Source: Bacillota bacterium (GTDB lineage Bacteria > Bacillota > Sulfobacillia > JAJZYS01 > JAJYTV01). Taken from it: a DNA stretch of 37,846 nt. The DNA is taken from NCBI GenBank assembly GCA_021793215.1, contig JAJYTE010000025.1:1-37846 (forward strand), in the 5' to 3' direction. Shown here piece by piece: positions 15,768-24,126 of the stretch. The number at the start of each line of letters is the position of its first letter. The stretch's first letter is position 1. The translations under genes were made by a program, and so were the position numbers. The notes under the pieces are model-generated. The model saw only the letters and a program-made list of their open reading frames with translations, was not told the DNA's origin and did no database searches.

Positions 15768-17564
15768 CTACTTCGTGCCGCGCTTCGTTCCGCTGCCGCT
15801 GCGCGACGTACCGCTGTGCGTTGTGGAGCCCTTCTTGCCGCCCGTACCGGTGCCGCTCTTTGTGCCGATCGGTCGGTGGGTCATTGGCTTCGCGCCCTTC
15901 TTCCTGGTGCCGGCGGCCGCGCTTGGGGCCGTCGCGTTGGTGGCGCCCGCCTGGAGCGACGCCGCGTCGCCGTTCACCTTGATCAGTTCCTGCCAGAAGG
16001 CATGGTTCTCGTAACCGACCTTCCAGATCGCGATGCCGTAGAGCTTGTACTGCTTCGCCATCGCAACCTTGTCCGCGAGCGCCTTGAGTCCGTCGTAGTA
16101 GGCGATGTGCTTGTCACCGTTCTTGGTGTAGGTGACCTTCGTCTCCTTGGTGGTCGGGTCGTAGGACTTCTCCGACGAGGGAGCCGTCGTCGCGACCTTC
16201 TGCGGGATGGTGATGGCCGTCTTCTTCGTCGTGTTCCAGTCGTAACCGTAGTCGTTCGCGCCGAGCACGATCTTGCTGGCGGGCACGCCCGACTTCAGCG
16301 TGTGCTGCAGCGAGTTCAGGACCCACGCGTGCGGCGAGACGGGTCCCGGCACGCTCGAGTCGTCGTGGTGGTCGTAGGTCATCAGTACGATCTGGTCCGC
16401 GTAGTGCGAGAGCGTCACCTCGTCGTAGGCGCCGCCGGAACCGGTCTGGGCCTGCGTCGGGATGATGTCCACCGAGACCAGCTTGTTGTGGGCGTGCAGC
16501 TGGTGCGCGAGGTCGTCGACGAACGCGTTCAACTGACTGCGGGTCGTGGAAGGAAGCCCTTGGAAGTCGACGTTGATGCCGGCGTAGTTGTTCTTCACCA
16601 CGAGGTTCGTGAGGTTTTGGACCGCCGTGGTCGTGGCCGAGCTGCTCAGCAGCACTGCGTGCTGTCCGCCGTTCGTCACGAGCGGCATGACCGGCAGGTT
16701 GTGCGTCTTGATCCAGGCGCGCGTCGCCGGGGTCGACTTGTCCTTGATGCTCCCGTCGGCCTGCAGCGTGTACCACCATGGCGAGAGGTAGGAAAGCGCC
16801 TTGGGATCCCGGCCGAGCTGCGTGAGTCCCTTGACCGACGCGCCCTCGGTGAAGAACCCGATCACGTGGAGCGGAGTCGTGGTGCTGGTGGTGGTGCCGC
16901 CAGCCGCCGTGCGGGTCGAACTCGCCGCGCTCTTGCCGCCGGTCTTGTTCGCCGCCGCTGCTCCCCCTGTGCCAGCGGTGCCCGTCTTGCCGAAGCGGAA
17001 CGCGCCGGCGCCGCTGCCGCGGGACATCAGGCTGCCCTTGCTCCCGGACATCCCGCTCTTGCCGCCCTTGCCCCGCGTGGCCGACATCGTTCCCGCGCCC
17101 GTGCCGCCCATGCCGTTGCCCCAGAGGTTGCCCTTGCGCGACCCAGCTGCGCCGGTCGCGCCGCGTCCCGACGAGACGCCGGTTCCCGTCATGCGGTTCG
17201 CGCCGAGTTTGTTCGTCGTGCTCTTGCCCGTCGTGCCGTTGCCGGTGAGCCCCGTGCCGTGAGTCGTACCCACGCCTGTGCCGCGGCTGGTGCCTGTGGT
17301 GCCGGTGCCCATCCGGTTTCCCGTGCGCGTGTTGCTCGACGAGAAGATTCCGAACAGGCCGGTTCGCTTCGCCGTGGTCGTGCCACCCTTGCGGGTTGTC
17401 GCGCCTCGCACCATTTGGTCCGTGCCGCGCGTCACGTGAGACGCGCTACGGCGTAGCGGCTCCGCCGCAGTGCCGCTCTTGTTCGGTGCGGCCGTTGGAT
17501 TGCAGCCGCCCAGCACCACGGCGAGGCCGACCGCCGCCGCGATCTTCGTCCATCGCCCTGACAT
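15768..17564 (-). CDS. Lipoprotein with Gly/Thr-rich linker and GH18-like domain lacking the catalytic Glu
   Basis: A 598-residue exported protein. Residues 1-21 form a lipoprotein signal (AVGLAVVLGGC, lipidated C21). Residues 22-230 are low complexity, rich in Gly, Thr, Ser, Arg and Lys with many GTG-type triplets. From about 231 (PLHVIGFFTEG) a GH18 barrel of the YaaH/spore-peptidoglycan-hydrolase kind follows, with LSPWWYTLQADG, MPLVTNGG, NYAGINVDFQGLP, VLMTYDHHDD and YGIAIWKVGYE. The family's catalytic DxxDxDxE is A328-GI-N331-V-D333-F-Q335, so the acid/base Glu is Gln. Glycan binding without hydrolysis is likely. A basic Gly/Ser/Thr/Lys tail ends the protein. AGGAGTG precedes the ATG. 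Its partner and function are unknown. Confidence 0.8.
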   Translation of the reverse strand: MSGRWTKIAAAVGLAVVLGGCNPTAAPNKSGTAAEPLRRSASHVTRGTDQMVRGATTRKGGTTTAKRTGLFGIFSSSNTRTGNRMGTGTTGTSRGTGVGTTHGTGLTGNGTTGKSTTNKLGANRMTGTGVSSGRGATGAAGSRKGNLWGNGMGGTGAGTMSATRGKGGKSGMSGSKGSLMSRGSGAGAFRFGKTGTAGTGGAAAANKTGGKSAASSTRTAAGGTTTSTTTPLHVIGFFTEGASVKGLTQLGRDPKALSYLSPWWYTLQADGSIKDKSTPATRAWIKTHNLPVMPLVTNGGQHAVLLSSSATTTAVQNLTNLVVKNNYAGINVDFQGLPSTTRSQLNAFVDDLAHQLHAHNKLVSVDIIPTQAQTGSGGAYDEVTLSHYADQIVLMTYDHHDDSSVPGPVSPHAWVLNSLQHTLKSGVPASKIVLGANDYGYDWNTTKKTAITIPQKVATTAPSSEKSYDPTTKETKVTYTKNGDKHIAYYDGLKALADKVAMAKQYKLYGIAIWKVGYENHAFWQELIKVNGDAASLQAGATNATAPSAAAGTRKKGAKPMTHRPIGTKSGTGTGGKKGSTTHSGTSRSGSGTKRGTK

Positions 17565-17640
17565 GCCGTCACTCCTCCCTTGTTCGGTCAGGTGTTACGG
17601 TCTGCCGCAGCGTGCCGCGCTAGCCAAAAGATTGCTGGCA

Positions 17641-17658
17641 GCGAAACCGCGTTTTCGC
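17641..17658. repeat. Inverted repeat GCGAAA-N6-TTTCGC upstream of the lipoprotein and fem genes
   Basis: Six-base arms around CCGCGT in the 206-base divergent gap between the lipoprotein (-) and the first FemAB gene (+). It may be an operator or a transcript hairpin. No convincing promoter was identified in this gap. Confidence 0.3.
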
Positions 17659-17770
17659 AACAGCAAACGGGCGCGCTCCGGGGGACGGCAAGGCGGTCTC
17701 GCCGGTCCGCAGCGCCGCTTTGCGCATAGCGCGGGCGCGTGCGGACAGACTGCGCCCGGGGGGGACGCAG

Positions 17771-18817
17771 TTGGAGATCGAGGAGATCTTCGCGGAGCGG
17801 AGGGCCGAATTCGACGCGCTCGTCGGGGACCATGTCTGGGGAGACGTCCTGCAGGGCTTCACATGGGGAGACATCAAAGGCGCGTTTGGTTGGCAGCCGC
17901 ATCGCTTCCTGCTGCGCGAGCACGGCAAGGTCATCGGCGCGCTCTCGCTGCTGCGCCGGGAGGTGCCGCTCTTTGGGGACCTGCTGTACGCCCCGCGCGG
18001 GCCTGTGCTGGACCCCGCGCGGCGGGTCCAATGGCGCGAACTGCGGCGACTCGTGCGCGAGCGCTTCCCGCGCGCCTTCGCCTTCATCTGCGAGCCGCGC
18101 CTCGACGAGGCGGCGAAGCGGCCCCCGGGCTTCTGGCGGGGGCGGCGCCGCGGACTCTTCCAGGGCATCCAGCCCCGCATCGTCGCGGAGATCCCGCTGA
18201 GCGCGGACCCCTCGCAGAACATGCGCCGCCTCCAGGGCAAGTGCCGCTACAACATCAGGGTCGCCGGTCGGCGCGGCGTCACGACGCGCGTCGGCGATCC
18301 CGGCGACAGGACGACCTTCCTGCGCCTCTTGCAGGTCACGGCGCGGCGCGACGGTTTCGGCCTTCGGTCGTCGCGCTTCTACGACACGGTCCTGCGCATG
18401 TTCGGCGACACCGGACAGGGGGCGCTCCTGCTCTCCGGGCGCGGCGACGAGGACTTCGCCGGCGTCTTCGCCGTGCGCCTCGGCCGGCACGCGATCTACC
18501 TCTACGGCGCGTCGGACGACGCGGGGCGCAGGGACATGGCCACCTACGCCTGCCAATGGGAGGCGATCGCCTGGGCCGCCGGGGCGGGCGCGGAGCGCTA
18601 CGACATGACGGGGATGGCGCCCTCGCCGTCGCCGCGACATCCGCTGAGCGGTCTGCGCCGCTTCAAGATGCAGTGGGGCGCCGTCGAGCGGCGCTACGTC
18701 GGTCCGCTCGACGCGCCGCTGAAACTGCCGAACTACCTTCTCTACCGCGTTGCCGAGCCCGTAGTGAGCCGCATCGCGCTGTGGCGTACGAGATTCGTCG
18801 CGCGCCCCGCGCAGTGA
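17771..18817 (+). CDS. FemA/FemB-family aminoacyltransferase, first of a pair
   Basis: About 348 residues with two GNAT-like halves, as in FemA/B/X peptidoglycan interpeptide ligases. The N-terminal half has GDVLQGFTWGDIKGAFGW, matching the family's 'LQSWxWGxxK' opening, and LLYAPRGPVLD. The centre has NMRRLQGKCRYNIRVAGRRGV, with the basic 'KxRxNIxxAxRxGV' helix. The C-terminal half has FAVRLGRHAIYLYGAS, CQWEAIAWAAGAGAERYDMTGM and the closing LRRFKMQWG. Such enzymes add amino acids from aminoacyl-tRNA to lipid II stem peptides. TTG at 17771 follows a G-rich site; an in-frame TTG at 17720 would add 17 residues. It overlaps the next FemAB gene by four bases. Confidence 0.85.
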   Translation: MEIEEIFAERRAEFDALVGDHVWGDVLQGFTWGDIKGAFGWQPHRFLLREHGKVIGALSLLRREVPLFGDLLYAPRGPVLDPARRVQWRELRRLVRERFPRAFAFICEPRLDEAAKRPPGFWRGRRRGLFQGIQPRIVAEIPLSADPSQNMRRLQGKCRYNIRVAGRRGVTTRVGDPGDRTTFLRLLQVTARRDGFGLRSSRFYDTVLRMFGDTGQGALLLSGRGDEDFAGVFAVRLGRHAIYLYGASDDAGRRDMATYACQWEAIAWAAGAGAERYDMTGMAPSPSPRHPLSGLRRFKMQWGAVERRYVGPLDAPLKLPNYLLYRVAEPVVSRIALWRTRFVARPAQ

Positions 18818-19848
18818 GCTGGTCGGAGTGCCTGCGGCCGGCGTGGGCGTTCGACGAGGCGGCTTCGGAGCTCGGCGGCGACATCCTGCAGTCCGCGGCC
18901 TGGGGGCGGCTCAAAGAACGGTTCGGATGGCGGACGTGGCGACTTTGGCACCGGGCGCACGGCAGCGTCGACCAAACGGCGCTGCTGCTCGTGCGAGAAC
19001 TCTGGCCCGGGGTGCCCATCGGCTACCTGCCGCGCGGCCCGGTGGGCGTCGGCGCAAGCGGCCTTCGGGAGTTCGCGGACTTCGCCCAGGCTTTCGGGCG
19101 GTCGCTCGGCTGCTTCCTCTGGCGTGTCGACCTCGACCAGCCGGAGGGCAGCCTGCCGCTGCCGGAACTCGCGGGCGCTGGCTACCGGGTGCGCAGGGGT
19201 GCCGGCGAGTTCGGCGGCACCCAGCCGCGCCTCGTCTTCCGGCGTGCGTTGGGCGACGGGGCGCCGACGCCCGACGCGGACCTCAGACGCAAGCTGCGCC
19301 GCGCCCGCGCGGAGGGAACTGTGAAGGTCGAGGGGGAGGAGGCCCTGGGGGACCTCCTCGCGCTGCTGAAGGACACGGCGCGCCGCCAAGGCATGGCGCT
19401 GCGCGCCGACGGCTACTACCGCGCGCTCTGGCAGGTGCTGAAGTCGCACGGCTACGGTGACCTGGTGGTCGTGCGTCGCTTGGGACAGCCGACGGCTGCG
19501 GGCATCGTCGCCCGCTTCGGGCGCAGGGCCATCTACCTGGTCGGCGCGTCCGCGAGTGCGCATCGTGCCTTCCTGCCGGGCTATCTGCTGCAGGAGGGCA
19601 TGATCGACTGGGCGAGCGCGCAAGGCTGCACCCTCTACGACCTGCGCGGTGGTTCGCTGCGCGACCCGCGGCATGGGCTGAACCGCTTCAAACGCCAGTT
19701 CGGCGAGGAGATCCGCCTCACCGGCGAGCGGGACCTGCCTCTGCGCTTGCACTACGTCCTCTTCCGCGCGCTCGAGGCGCTGAGGCCGCGGGGGGGCCTC
19801 TTGCGGGAGGCCCCCCTGCTGCGCCGCCTGCGTCCCTCGCTCGGCTAG
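18814..19848 (+). CDS. FemA/FemB-family aminoacyltransferase, second of a pair
   Basis: A 344-residue paralogue that starts with GTG in a GTGA overlap with the first FemAB gene. Landmarks: GGDILQSAAWGRLKERFGW near the start, IGYLPRGPVGVG, DLRRKLRRARAEGTV in the basic helix, VARFGRRAIYLVGASASAHRAFLPGYLLQEGMIDWASAQG, LYDLRGG and the closing NRFKRQFGEE. The two proteins are clearly diverged, as in FemA/FemB pairs that add successive residues of one cross-bridge. A longer frame open upstream to 17470 only runs across the first gene and was not used. Confidence 0.85.
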   Translation: MSWSECLRPAWAFDEAASELGGDILQSAAWGRLKERFGWRTWRLWHRAHGSVDQTALLLVRELWPGVPIGYLPRGPVGVGASGLREFADFAQAFGRSLGCFLWRVDLDQPEGSLPLPELAGAGYRVRRGAGEFGGTQPRLVFRRALGDGAPTPDADLRRKLRRARAEGTVKVEGEEALGDLLALLKDTARRQGMALRADGYYRALWQVLKSHGYGDLVVVRRLGQPTAAGIVARFGRRAIYLVGASASAHRAFLPGYLLQEGMIDWASAQGCTLYDLRGGSLRDPRHGLNRFKRQFGEEIRLTGERDLPLRLHYVLFRALEALRPRGGLLREAPLLRRLRPSLG

Positions 19849-19855
19849 GCGACCG

Positions 19856-19871
19856 CCCTTCGGCCGAAGGG
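19856..19871. repeat. 16-base perfect palindrome after the fem pair
   Basis: CCCTTCGGCCGAAGGG lies eight bases past the fem stop and directly before GGAGG. It could act as a weak terminator or an RNA hairpin upstream of the next gene. Confidence 0.35.
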
Positions 19872-19909
19872 GGAGGAACAGGCCGCCCTGCGCGGCGAAC
19901 GGTGCGGCC

Positions 19910-20419
19910 ATGGGCACGGCACTGCTCGGAGTCCTCTCGCTCGACACGTTCTTCGTAGCCATGGCGCTCGCGCGGCATGGCCCAGCGCTGCGCCTCGTGC
20001 TCCTACTGAGCGCCGCGGAGGCGATCGCCCCGCTCGTGGGCTTCGCCGCCGCGGCGGTCGTGTTCGGGTTCGCACCGGACGCGATGGGCGCCCTGTCCGG
20101 CGTACTCCTCGTGCTGCTGGGCCTGTACCTCCTGTATGAGGCGCGCGAGGGGGAGGACGAGGCGGAGAAGCTCCTGTCCGGGGGAGTGCTGCTCGGCGTG
20201 GCGGCCGTCTCCTTGGACGAGCTGGGCGTCGGCGCCGCCCTCCCAGGCCTCGGTGTCAGCCCACTCTTCGCGGCAGCGTGGATGGTCGTGCAGGCGCCCC
20301 TCTTCGCGCTCGCCGGGCTCTGGCTCGGCCGGCGCGTGCTGGCCTGGCCGCCGCTGCGCTTCCTGCCGGGTGCGCTCCTTGTGGTGCTGGGCGCCCTGAA
20401 GTTGCTAACCGTGGGATAA
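19910..20419 (+). CDS. MntP/DUF204-like small membrane efflux protein
   Basis: A 169-residue protein with six predicted membrane helices arranged as two related halves. Each half opens with an Asp-containing motif: LSLDTFFVAMALAR near residue 9 and VSLDELGVGAALPG near residue 100. This matches MntP/YtaF-family manganese exporters, where the paired Asp residues in helices 1 and 4 line the ion path. The charged loop AREGEDEAEK separates the halves. The start has no strong ribosome site. It probably follows the fem genes in one transcript. Manganese is the family's substrate; here it is an inference. Confidence 0.65.
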   Translation: MGTALLGVLSLDTFFVAMALARHGPALRLVLLLSAAEAIAPLVGFAAAAVVFGFAPDAMGALSGVLLVLLGLYLLYEAREGEDEAEKLLSGGVLLGVAAVSLDELGVGAALPGLGVSPLFAAAWMVVQAPLFALAGLWLGRRVLAWPPLRFLPGALLVVLGALKLLTVG

Positions 20420-20455
20420 TGGTGAGGACTTCGCCGTAGAGATGGGGGAATGCCT

Positions 20456-21364
20456 GTGGACCTTCGCGTGCTGCGCACCTTCGTGTCGGCGGCGCACCTG
20501 CAGAACTTCCGCGAGACGGCCGAGCGCCTGTCGCTCAGCCAGCCGACGGTCAGCGCGCAGATCCGCGAGCTTGAGGGGGAGATCGGCGAACCGCTCTTCG
20601 ACCGCGCCGGGCGCCGGGTGCGCCTCAACACCGCCGGTGAGGCGTTCCTGCCGCACGCCGAGATGATCCTCCGCGACTACGCCGCTGCGCTCAAGGAGCT
20701 TGGCGAGCAGCGGCGGGGTGCGGTGGACCGCGTTGCGATCGCGGTCTCACCCGAGCCGGCGCGTGCGCTCCTGCCGCGGGCCCTTCGCCACCTCCTCCTC
20801 GCGCGCCCCTCAGCGCTCGTCTCGGTGGAAGTGGTGCCGTCGCGTGAGGTCGGGGGGCTCGTCGACAGCGGCGAGGCGGACGTCGGCATCGCGCAGGTGC
20901 CCGCCGAGCCGAGCATGGATCGCCTGCGCTGCCGCGAGCTGATGCGCGACCGCGTCGTGCTCGCCGCACGCCACGATGGCCACGACCACGACCAGGCACC
21001 CGCCTTCTGGCGTCAGCTCCTGGAGGAGCAGACGCTGATCAGCCACGGGCATCCCGGCTACTGGAACGATCTTCTACAGCGCCTCGAGGACGAAGGGATC
21101 CACCCACGCACGATGCCGGTCACGCAGGTCGAACTGACGAAGCGGTTCGTCGAGGAGGGACTCGGCGTCTCCTTCCTGCCCGAGCGCTCGGTGCGGCGCG
21201 AACTGCTCGAAGGGCGACTGATGGAGGTGCCCGCGCCGGGCCTGCAGCTGCCCGACGCGGTGACGTTCCTGCTGGTGCCGGACGCGCCCCTGCCGGAATC
21301 GGTGCGCCAGTTCATCGACGCGGTGCGCGAGAGTCTGCACCTACAGGGAACGCTCGCAGAGTAA
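20456..21364 (+). CDS. LysR-family transcriptional regulator
   Basis: A 302-residue LysR protein. The winged helix is at the N-terminus (LRVLRTFVSAAHLQNFRETAERLSLSQPTVSAQI is split here as LRVLRTFVSAAHLQNF and RLSLSQPTVSAQIRELE). The effector domain follows, with VDSGEADVGIAQVP and VEEGLGVSFLPERSV, as in CysB/CbbR-type receptors. GTG at 20456 gives the usual 'MDLRVLRTF' beginning and has GGGGGA seven bases upstream. The ATG at 20450 lies too close to that site. Its target is not evident: the membrane gene downstream runs in the same direction rather than divergently. Confidence 0.9.
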   Translation: MDLRVLRTFVSAAHLQNFRETAERLSLSQPTVSAQIRELEGEIGEPLFDRAGRRVRLNTAGEAFLPHAEMILRDYAAALKELGEQRRGAVDRVAIAVSPEPARALLPRALRHLLLARPSALVSVEVVPSREVGGLVDSGEADVGIAQVPAEPSMDRLRCRELMRDRVVLAARHDGHDHDQAPAFWRQLLEEQTLISHGHPGYWNDLLQRLEDEGIHPRTMPVTQVELTKRFVEEGLGVSFLPERSVRRELLEGRLMEVPAPGLQLPDAVTFLLVPDAPLPESVRQFIDAVRESLHLQGTLAE

Positions 21365-21425
21365 GCATGGGGCGGCGACGAGGTGCAGTGTCCGCCGCGC
21401 GCGCGGCGGTGAAGGAGCGTGCGAC

Positions 21426-22238
21426 GTGGGCGATCTCTTGCGGCAGGCGCTGCGCATCATGGGGCGCAGGAAGAGCGTGCTTTGGCAGCTGCTCGCCGTG
21501 TTCCCGGCGTTCGGGCTCGCGGCCGCGCTGGGGCTCTTGCTCAGCGCCCTGACCCGCAGCGCCTTTGTCGGCGCGACGATCGGCGTGCTGTTCGCGATCT
21601 TCGCGACGCTCTTCGTCTACGGCGCGGCCCTCGGCGCGATCGGGGAGGCGGTGACCTTCGCCGCGCCGACCCCCTACCTCGCGCGCGGCTGGCGGCTCGT
21701 GGGGCGCGCCGCGGCCTACGGGCTTTCGGTGGCGGTTCTGGGCACGGCGATCATGCTCGTCGCGGGCGCCGTATCGGCCGCGGTGTTCGGTTCACCGCCG
21801 CAAAGCGCCGCAGCGGCGGCAGACTTGCCGCTCCTGCTCTCGATGACGCTCCGCACGGCAGCCGTGGTGCTCCTTTTGTCGATCTTCGCCTTCCCGCTGC
21901 TCTACGGCCTGGCGGCCGCACTGTTCGCCGGGCGCCTCGGGTACCGCGCCGCGGTCTACTCGGCGGGCCAGGAGTACGCGCACGGGCATTTCCCCAGTTG
22001 GATCGCGGTCTGGGGTGTCAACGTGCTGCTGACGCTCGTGTACGAGGGTCTCTACGCGGTCGACATCTCGTCGCTTGTGGCGCACCCGGACAGCTTCGGC
22101 CTCGTGTGGTTCTCGGTGCTCGGTCTCGTGCTCATCTTCCTGGCGACGGCGGCCTCATGGTACGCCACGGCGCTCGCCTTCGCGCTGTGGCGAAGCCACA
22201 AGAAGGAGGACGAGGCGCCGCCTGCGGCCGCCTTGTAG
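21426..22238 (+). CDS. Integral membrane protein, unknown function
   Basis: A 270-residue protein with about six hydrophobic helices and a short charged C-terminus (RSHKKEDEAPP). The N-terminus GDLLRQALRIMGRRKSVLW is amphipathic and basic, and the body is Ala/Leu-rich. The layout resembles the membrane module found beside glycerophosphodiester phosphodiesterases and other 'YciC/DUF' multipass proteins, but no diagnostic motif was recognised. GTG at 21426 has AAGGAG eight bases upstream. It is convergent with the transglutaminase gene, with only ten bases between the stops. Confidence 0.6.
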   Translation: MGDLLRQALRIMGRRKSVLWQLLAVFPAFGLAAALGLLLSALTRSAFVGATIGVLFAIFATLFVYGAALGAIGEAVTFAAPTPYLARGWRLVGRAAAYGLSVAVLGTAIMLVAGAVSAAVFGSPPQSAAAAADLPLLLSMTLRTAAVVLLLSIFAFPLLYGLAAALFAGRLGYRAAVYSAGQEYAHGHFPSWIAVWGVNVLLTLVYEGLYAVDISSLVAHPDSFGLVWFSVLGLVLIFLATAASWYATALAFALWRSHKKEDEAPPAAAL

Positions 22239-22248
22239 CCGCGCTTCC

Positions 22249-24126
22249 CTACGCCTTGCCCCTGCGCAGCGCACGGGACGTCCTTTGCGCGGCCGAAAGC
22301 GCCTGCTCCGCCAGTGCGAGCGCGGGCTCTCCCGGCAGCGCCTCGCCGTAGCGCGCCTGCTCGAGGAGCGCGAGCACCGGCAGGAGGTCTGACTGCAGCG
22401 GTTCGGGCTGCGCGTAGAACCGCTCGCGCAGCGTTGGCGGACGCCGGTCCGTGAGGGGGCAGAGGCGGGCGAAGCCGCGCTCGAGGCGCTCGATGCGCAG
22501 CCGCGGCGAGGGCTGCCTGCGCCAGGTGAGGAAGGCCGCCGCCGCGAGCAGTAGGGCGAGCAGCGCCGCGAGGACGTCGCCCTCGGGGGCGATGCGCGGC
22601 GGCGGCGTAGCGTGGGGCTTCGCGGGATGTGCGGGCCCAGTCGGTGCCGCCGACGGCGTCGGGTCGATCGGTACCCAGCCGTACGGCGCCACTTCGATCT
22701 CCGCCCAGGAGTGGGCGTCCCTCGCCAGCAGCACCTCGCTCTGGCTCTTCGCGCTGTAGGACCCCGGAGCGAACCCGACGACCCAGCGCGCCGGCAGCCC
22801 GCCGATGCGCGCGAGCATGATGAACGCGGTCGAGAACTGGTCGCAGTAGCCACTGTGCGTGCGCAGGAGGAAGCGGCCGACGGGGTCTGCCTTGGCGCTC
22901 GGCGAGAAGTTCGGGTCGTACGCCTCGTGGGTGTCAAGGTAGTTCGCGATGCGCTGCGCGAGCTGCCAGGGCGACCTGGTGCCCGCCCTGAGTTCGGCGG
23001 CGAGGGGGGAGAGTTCCGCGCGCAGGGCCTTCGGCACCGCGAGGTCGCTCGGCGGAATCTTCGCGGCGGCCGGGTAGCTTGCCGCGTCCATCGCGGCCTC
23101 ACTGAACTTCGGCACAGACAGGGTGAGGCCGTAGGAGGAGACGCCCGGCAGGTAGAGCGCCCGCGACGCGGGCACCTCGTACGCGGTCGAACCGTCGGAC
23201 TCGAGGCTCAAGGGAGTGCCCGCGTAGATCACGGGACCGATGCTGCCGGACACGAACTGGGAGACGCGCACGTGCCAGATCGCGGTGGGCAGACCGCTCG
23301 CCGCGGCCGGGAGCAGCGGCCCGGAGGCGGGCAGCGGGGTCGCGGCGCCCGAGGGCGCGACCCACGACGAGCCGTTGAAGTCGTCGTAGATCGCCTCCTG
23401 CCAGTAGGAGGGGCTTGGCACGCCGCGGATCGTCAAGAGCGGCGTCGCCGACAGCGAGACGGGCCGGTTGATGTCGACGCGGCTCGGCACGCGGCCCGGC
23501 GTGATCGCGACCTTCAGACCCGAAAGGTTCAGCGCGCGCGCCTCGCTCTGGATCAGCGCCTGCGGAGCGCCCGGCGGCACGAGGAAACCGGCCGCGGCCC
23601 CCGCGAGCGGCAGGAGGGCGGCGATGGCGAGCGACCAGCGGATCCTCGTCTGCTGCGCCTCGGCGAGCAGGAAGAGGCCGATGCCGACGTACGCGAGGGT
23701 CGGAAGCTCAGCGGCGAAGCCCCACAAGCGCTGGTTCAGGGCGAGCACCAGCGTACCCATCAGCCAGAGCCAGAGGATGCGGGTGCGCGACGTCGCGTCG
23801 CGGTAGACCTGCCAGCCGAGAAGCGCCGTCAGCCACAGTAGAAGTGACGTGACGAGCTCTGTCAGGGCGCGCAGGTCGGCGACGGTCAGAAGGTGTGAGA
23901 GATTTGCGGTCGAGACGACGTGCAAACTCGCGACCGCGCCGAGCGCGAGCGCCAAAAGGACGCGCAATCCGTAGCGCCAGACCCCGCCCCCGGACGTCAC
24001 GGCCAGCGCGAGCGGCAGTAGCGCGAGCGCCAGCGGCCGCGGCACGCCGCTCGCCACGGCGTATGGCCAGACGAGCAGCCCGAGCCAGGCGCCGCGCAAC
24101 AGCAGCAGGCCGTGCGGGCGGCTCAC
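22249..24126 (-). CDS. TgpA-like membrane transglutaminase/protease
   Basis: A 625-residue protein: about five or six N-terminal membrane helices (to residue 185), an extracytoplasmic DUF3488-type region, a transglutaminase core and a last helix near 515-533 followed by a DUF4129-like cytoplasmic tail. The catalytic triad is visible: C428 (HSGYCDQFSTAF), H472 (RDAHSWAEIEV) and D488 (PIDPTP). Its start overlaps the DUF58 stop (ATGA). With MoxR and DUF58 this is a conserved three-gene module in Gram-positive and other bacteria; the substrate in the envelope is unknown. It is the last gene of the operon. Confidence 0.9.
   Translation of the reverse strand: MSRPHGLLLLRGAWLGLLVWPYAVASGVPRPLALALLPLALAVTSGGGVWRYGLRVLLALALGAVASLHVVSTANLSHLLTVADLRALTELVTSLLLWLTALLGWQVYRDATSRTRILWLWLMGTLVLALNQRLWGFAAELPTLAYVGIGLFLLAEAQQTRIRWSLAIAALLPLAGAAAGFLVPPGAPQALIQSEARALNLSGLKVAITPGRVPSRVDINRPVSLSATPLLTIRGVPSPSYWQEAIYDDFNGSSWVAPSGAATPLPASGPLLPAAASGLPTAIWHVRVSQFVSGSIGPVIYAGTPLSLESDGSTAYEVPASRALYLPGVSSYGLTLSVPKFSEAAMDAASYPAAAKIPPSDLAVPKALRAELSPLAAELRAGTRSPWQLAQRIANYLDTHEAYDPNFSPSAKADPVGRFLLRTHSGYCDQFSTAFIMLARIGGLPARWVVGFAPGSYSAKSQSEVLLARDAHSWAEIEVAPYGWVPIDPTPSAAPTGPAHPAKPHATPPPRIAPEGDVLAALLALLLAAAAFLTWRRQPSPRLRIERLERGFARLCPLTDRRPPTLRERFYAQPEPLQSDLLPVLALLEQARYGEALPGEPALALAEQALSAAQRTSRALRRGKA

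Noticed and set aside
16801-17262. Pro/Leu-rich plus-strand frame opposite the lipoprotein linker
   Set aside because: It is the antisense of the Gly/Thr-rich coding repeat and has no ribosome site or homology.
17470-18813. Upstream extension of the second FemAB frame into a 792-residue protein
   Set aside because: The extra part is Arg/Ala/Pro-rich, lacks homology and lies wholly over the first FemAB gene in another frame; the GTGA start at 18814 fits the family.
18742-20631. Long open frame on the minus strand (629 codons)
   Set aside because: It is the shadow of the FemAB, MntP-like and LysR genes in high-G+C DNA; composition is Arg/Ala/Ser-biased and no motif is recognisable.
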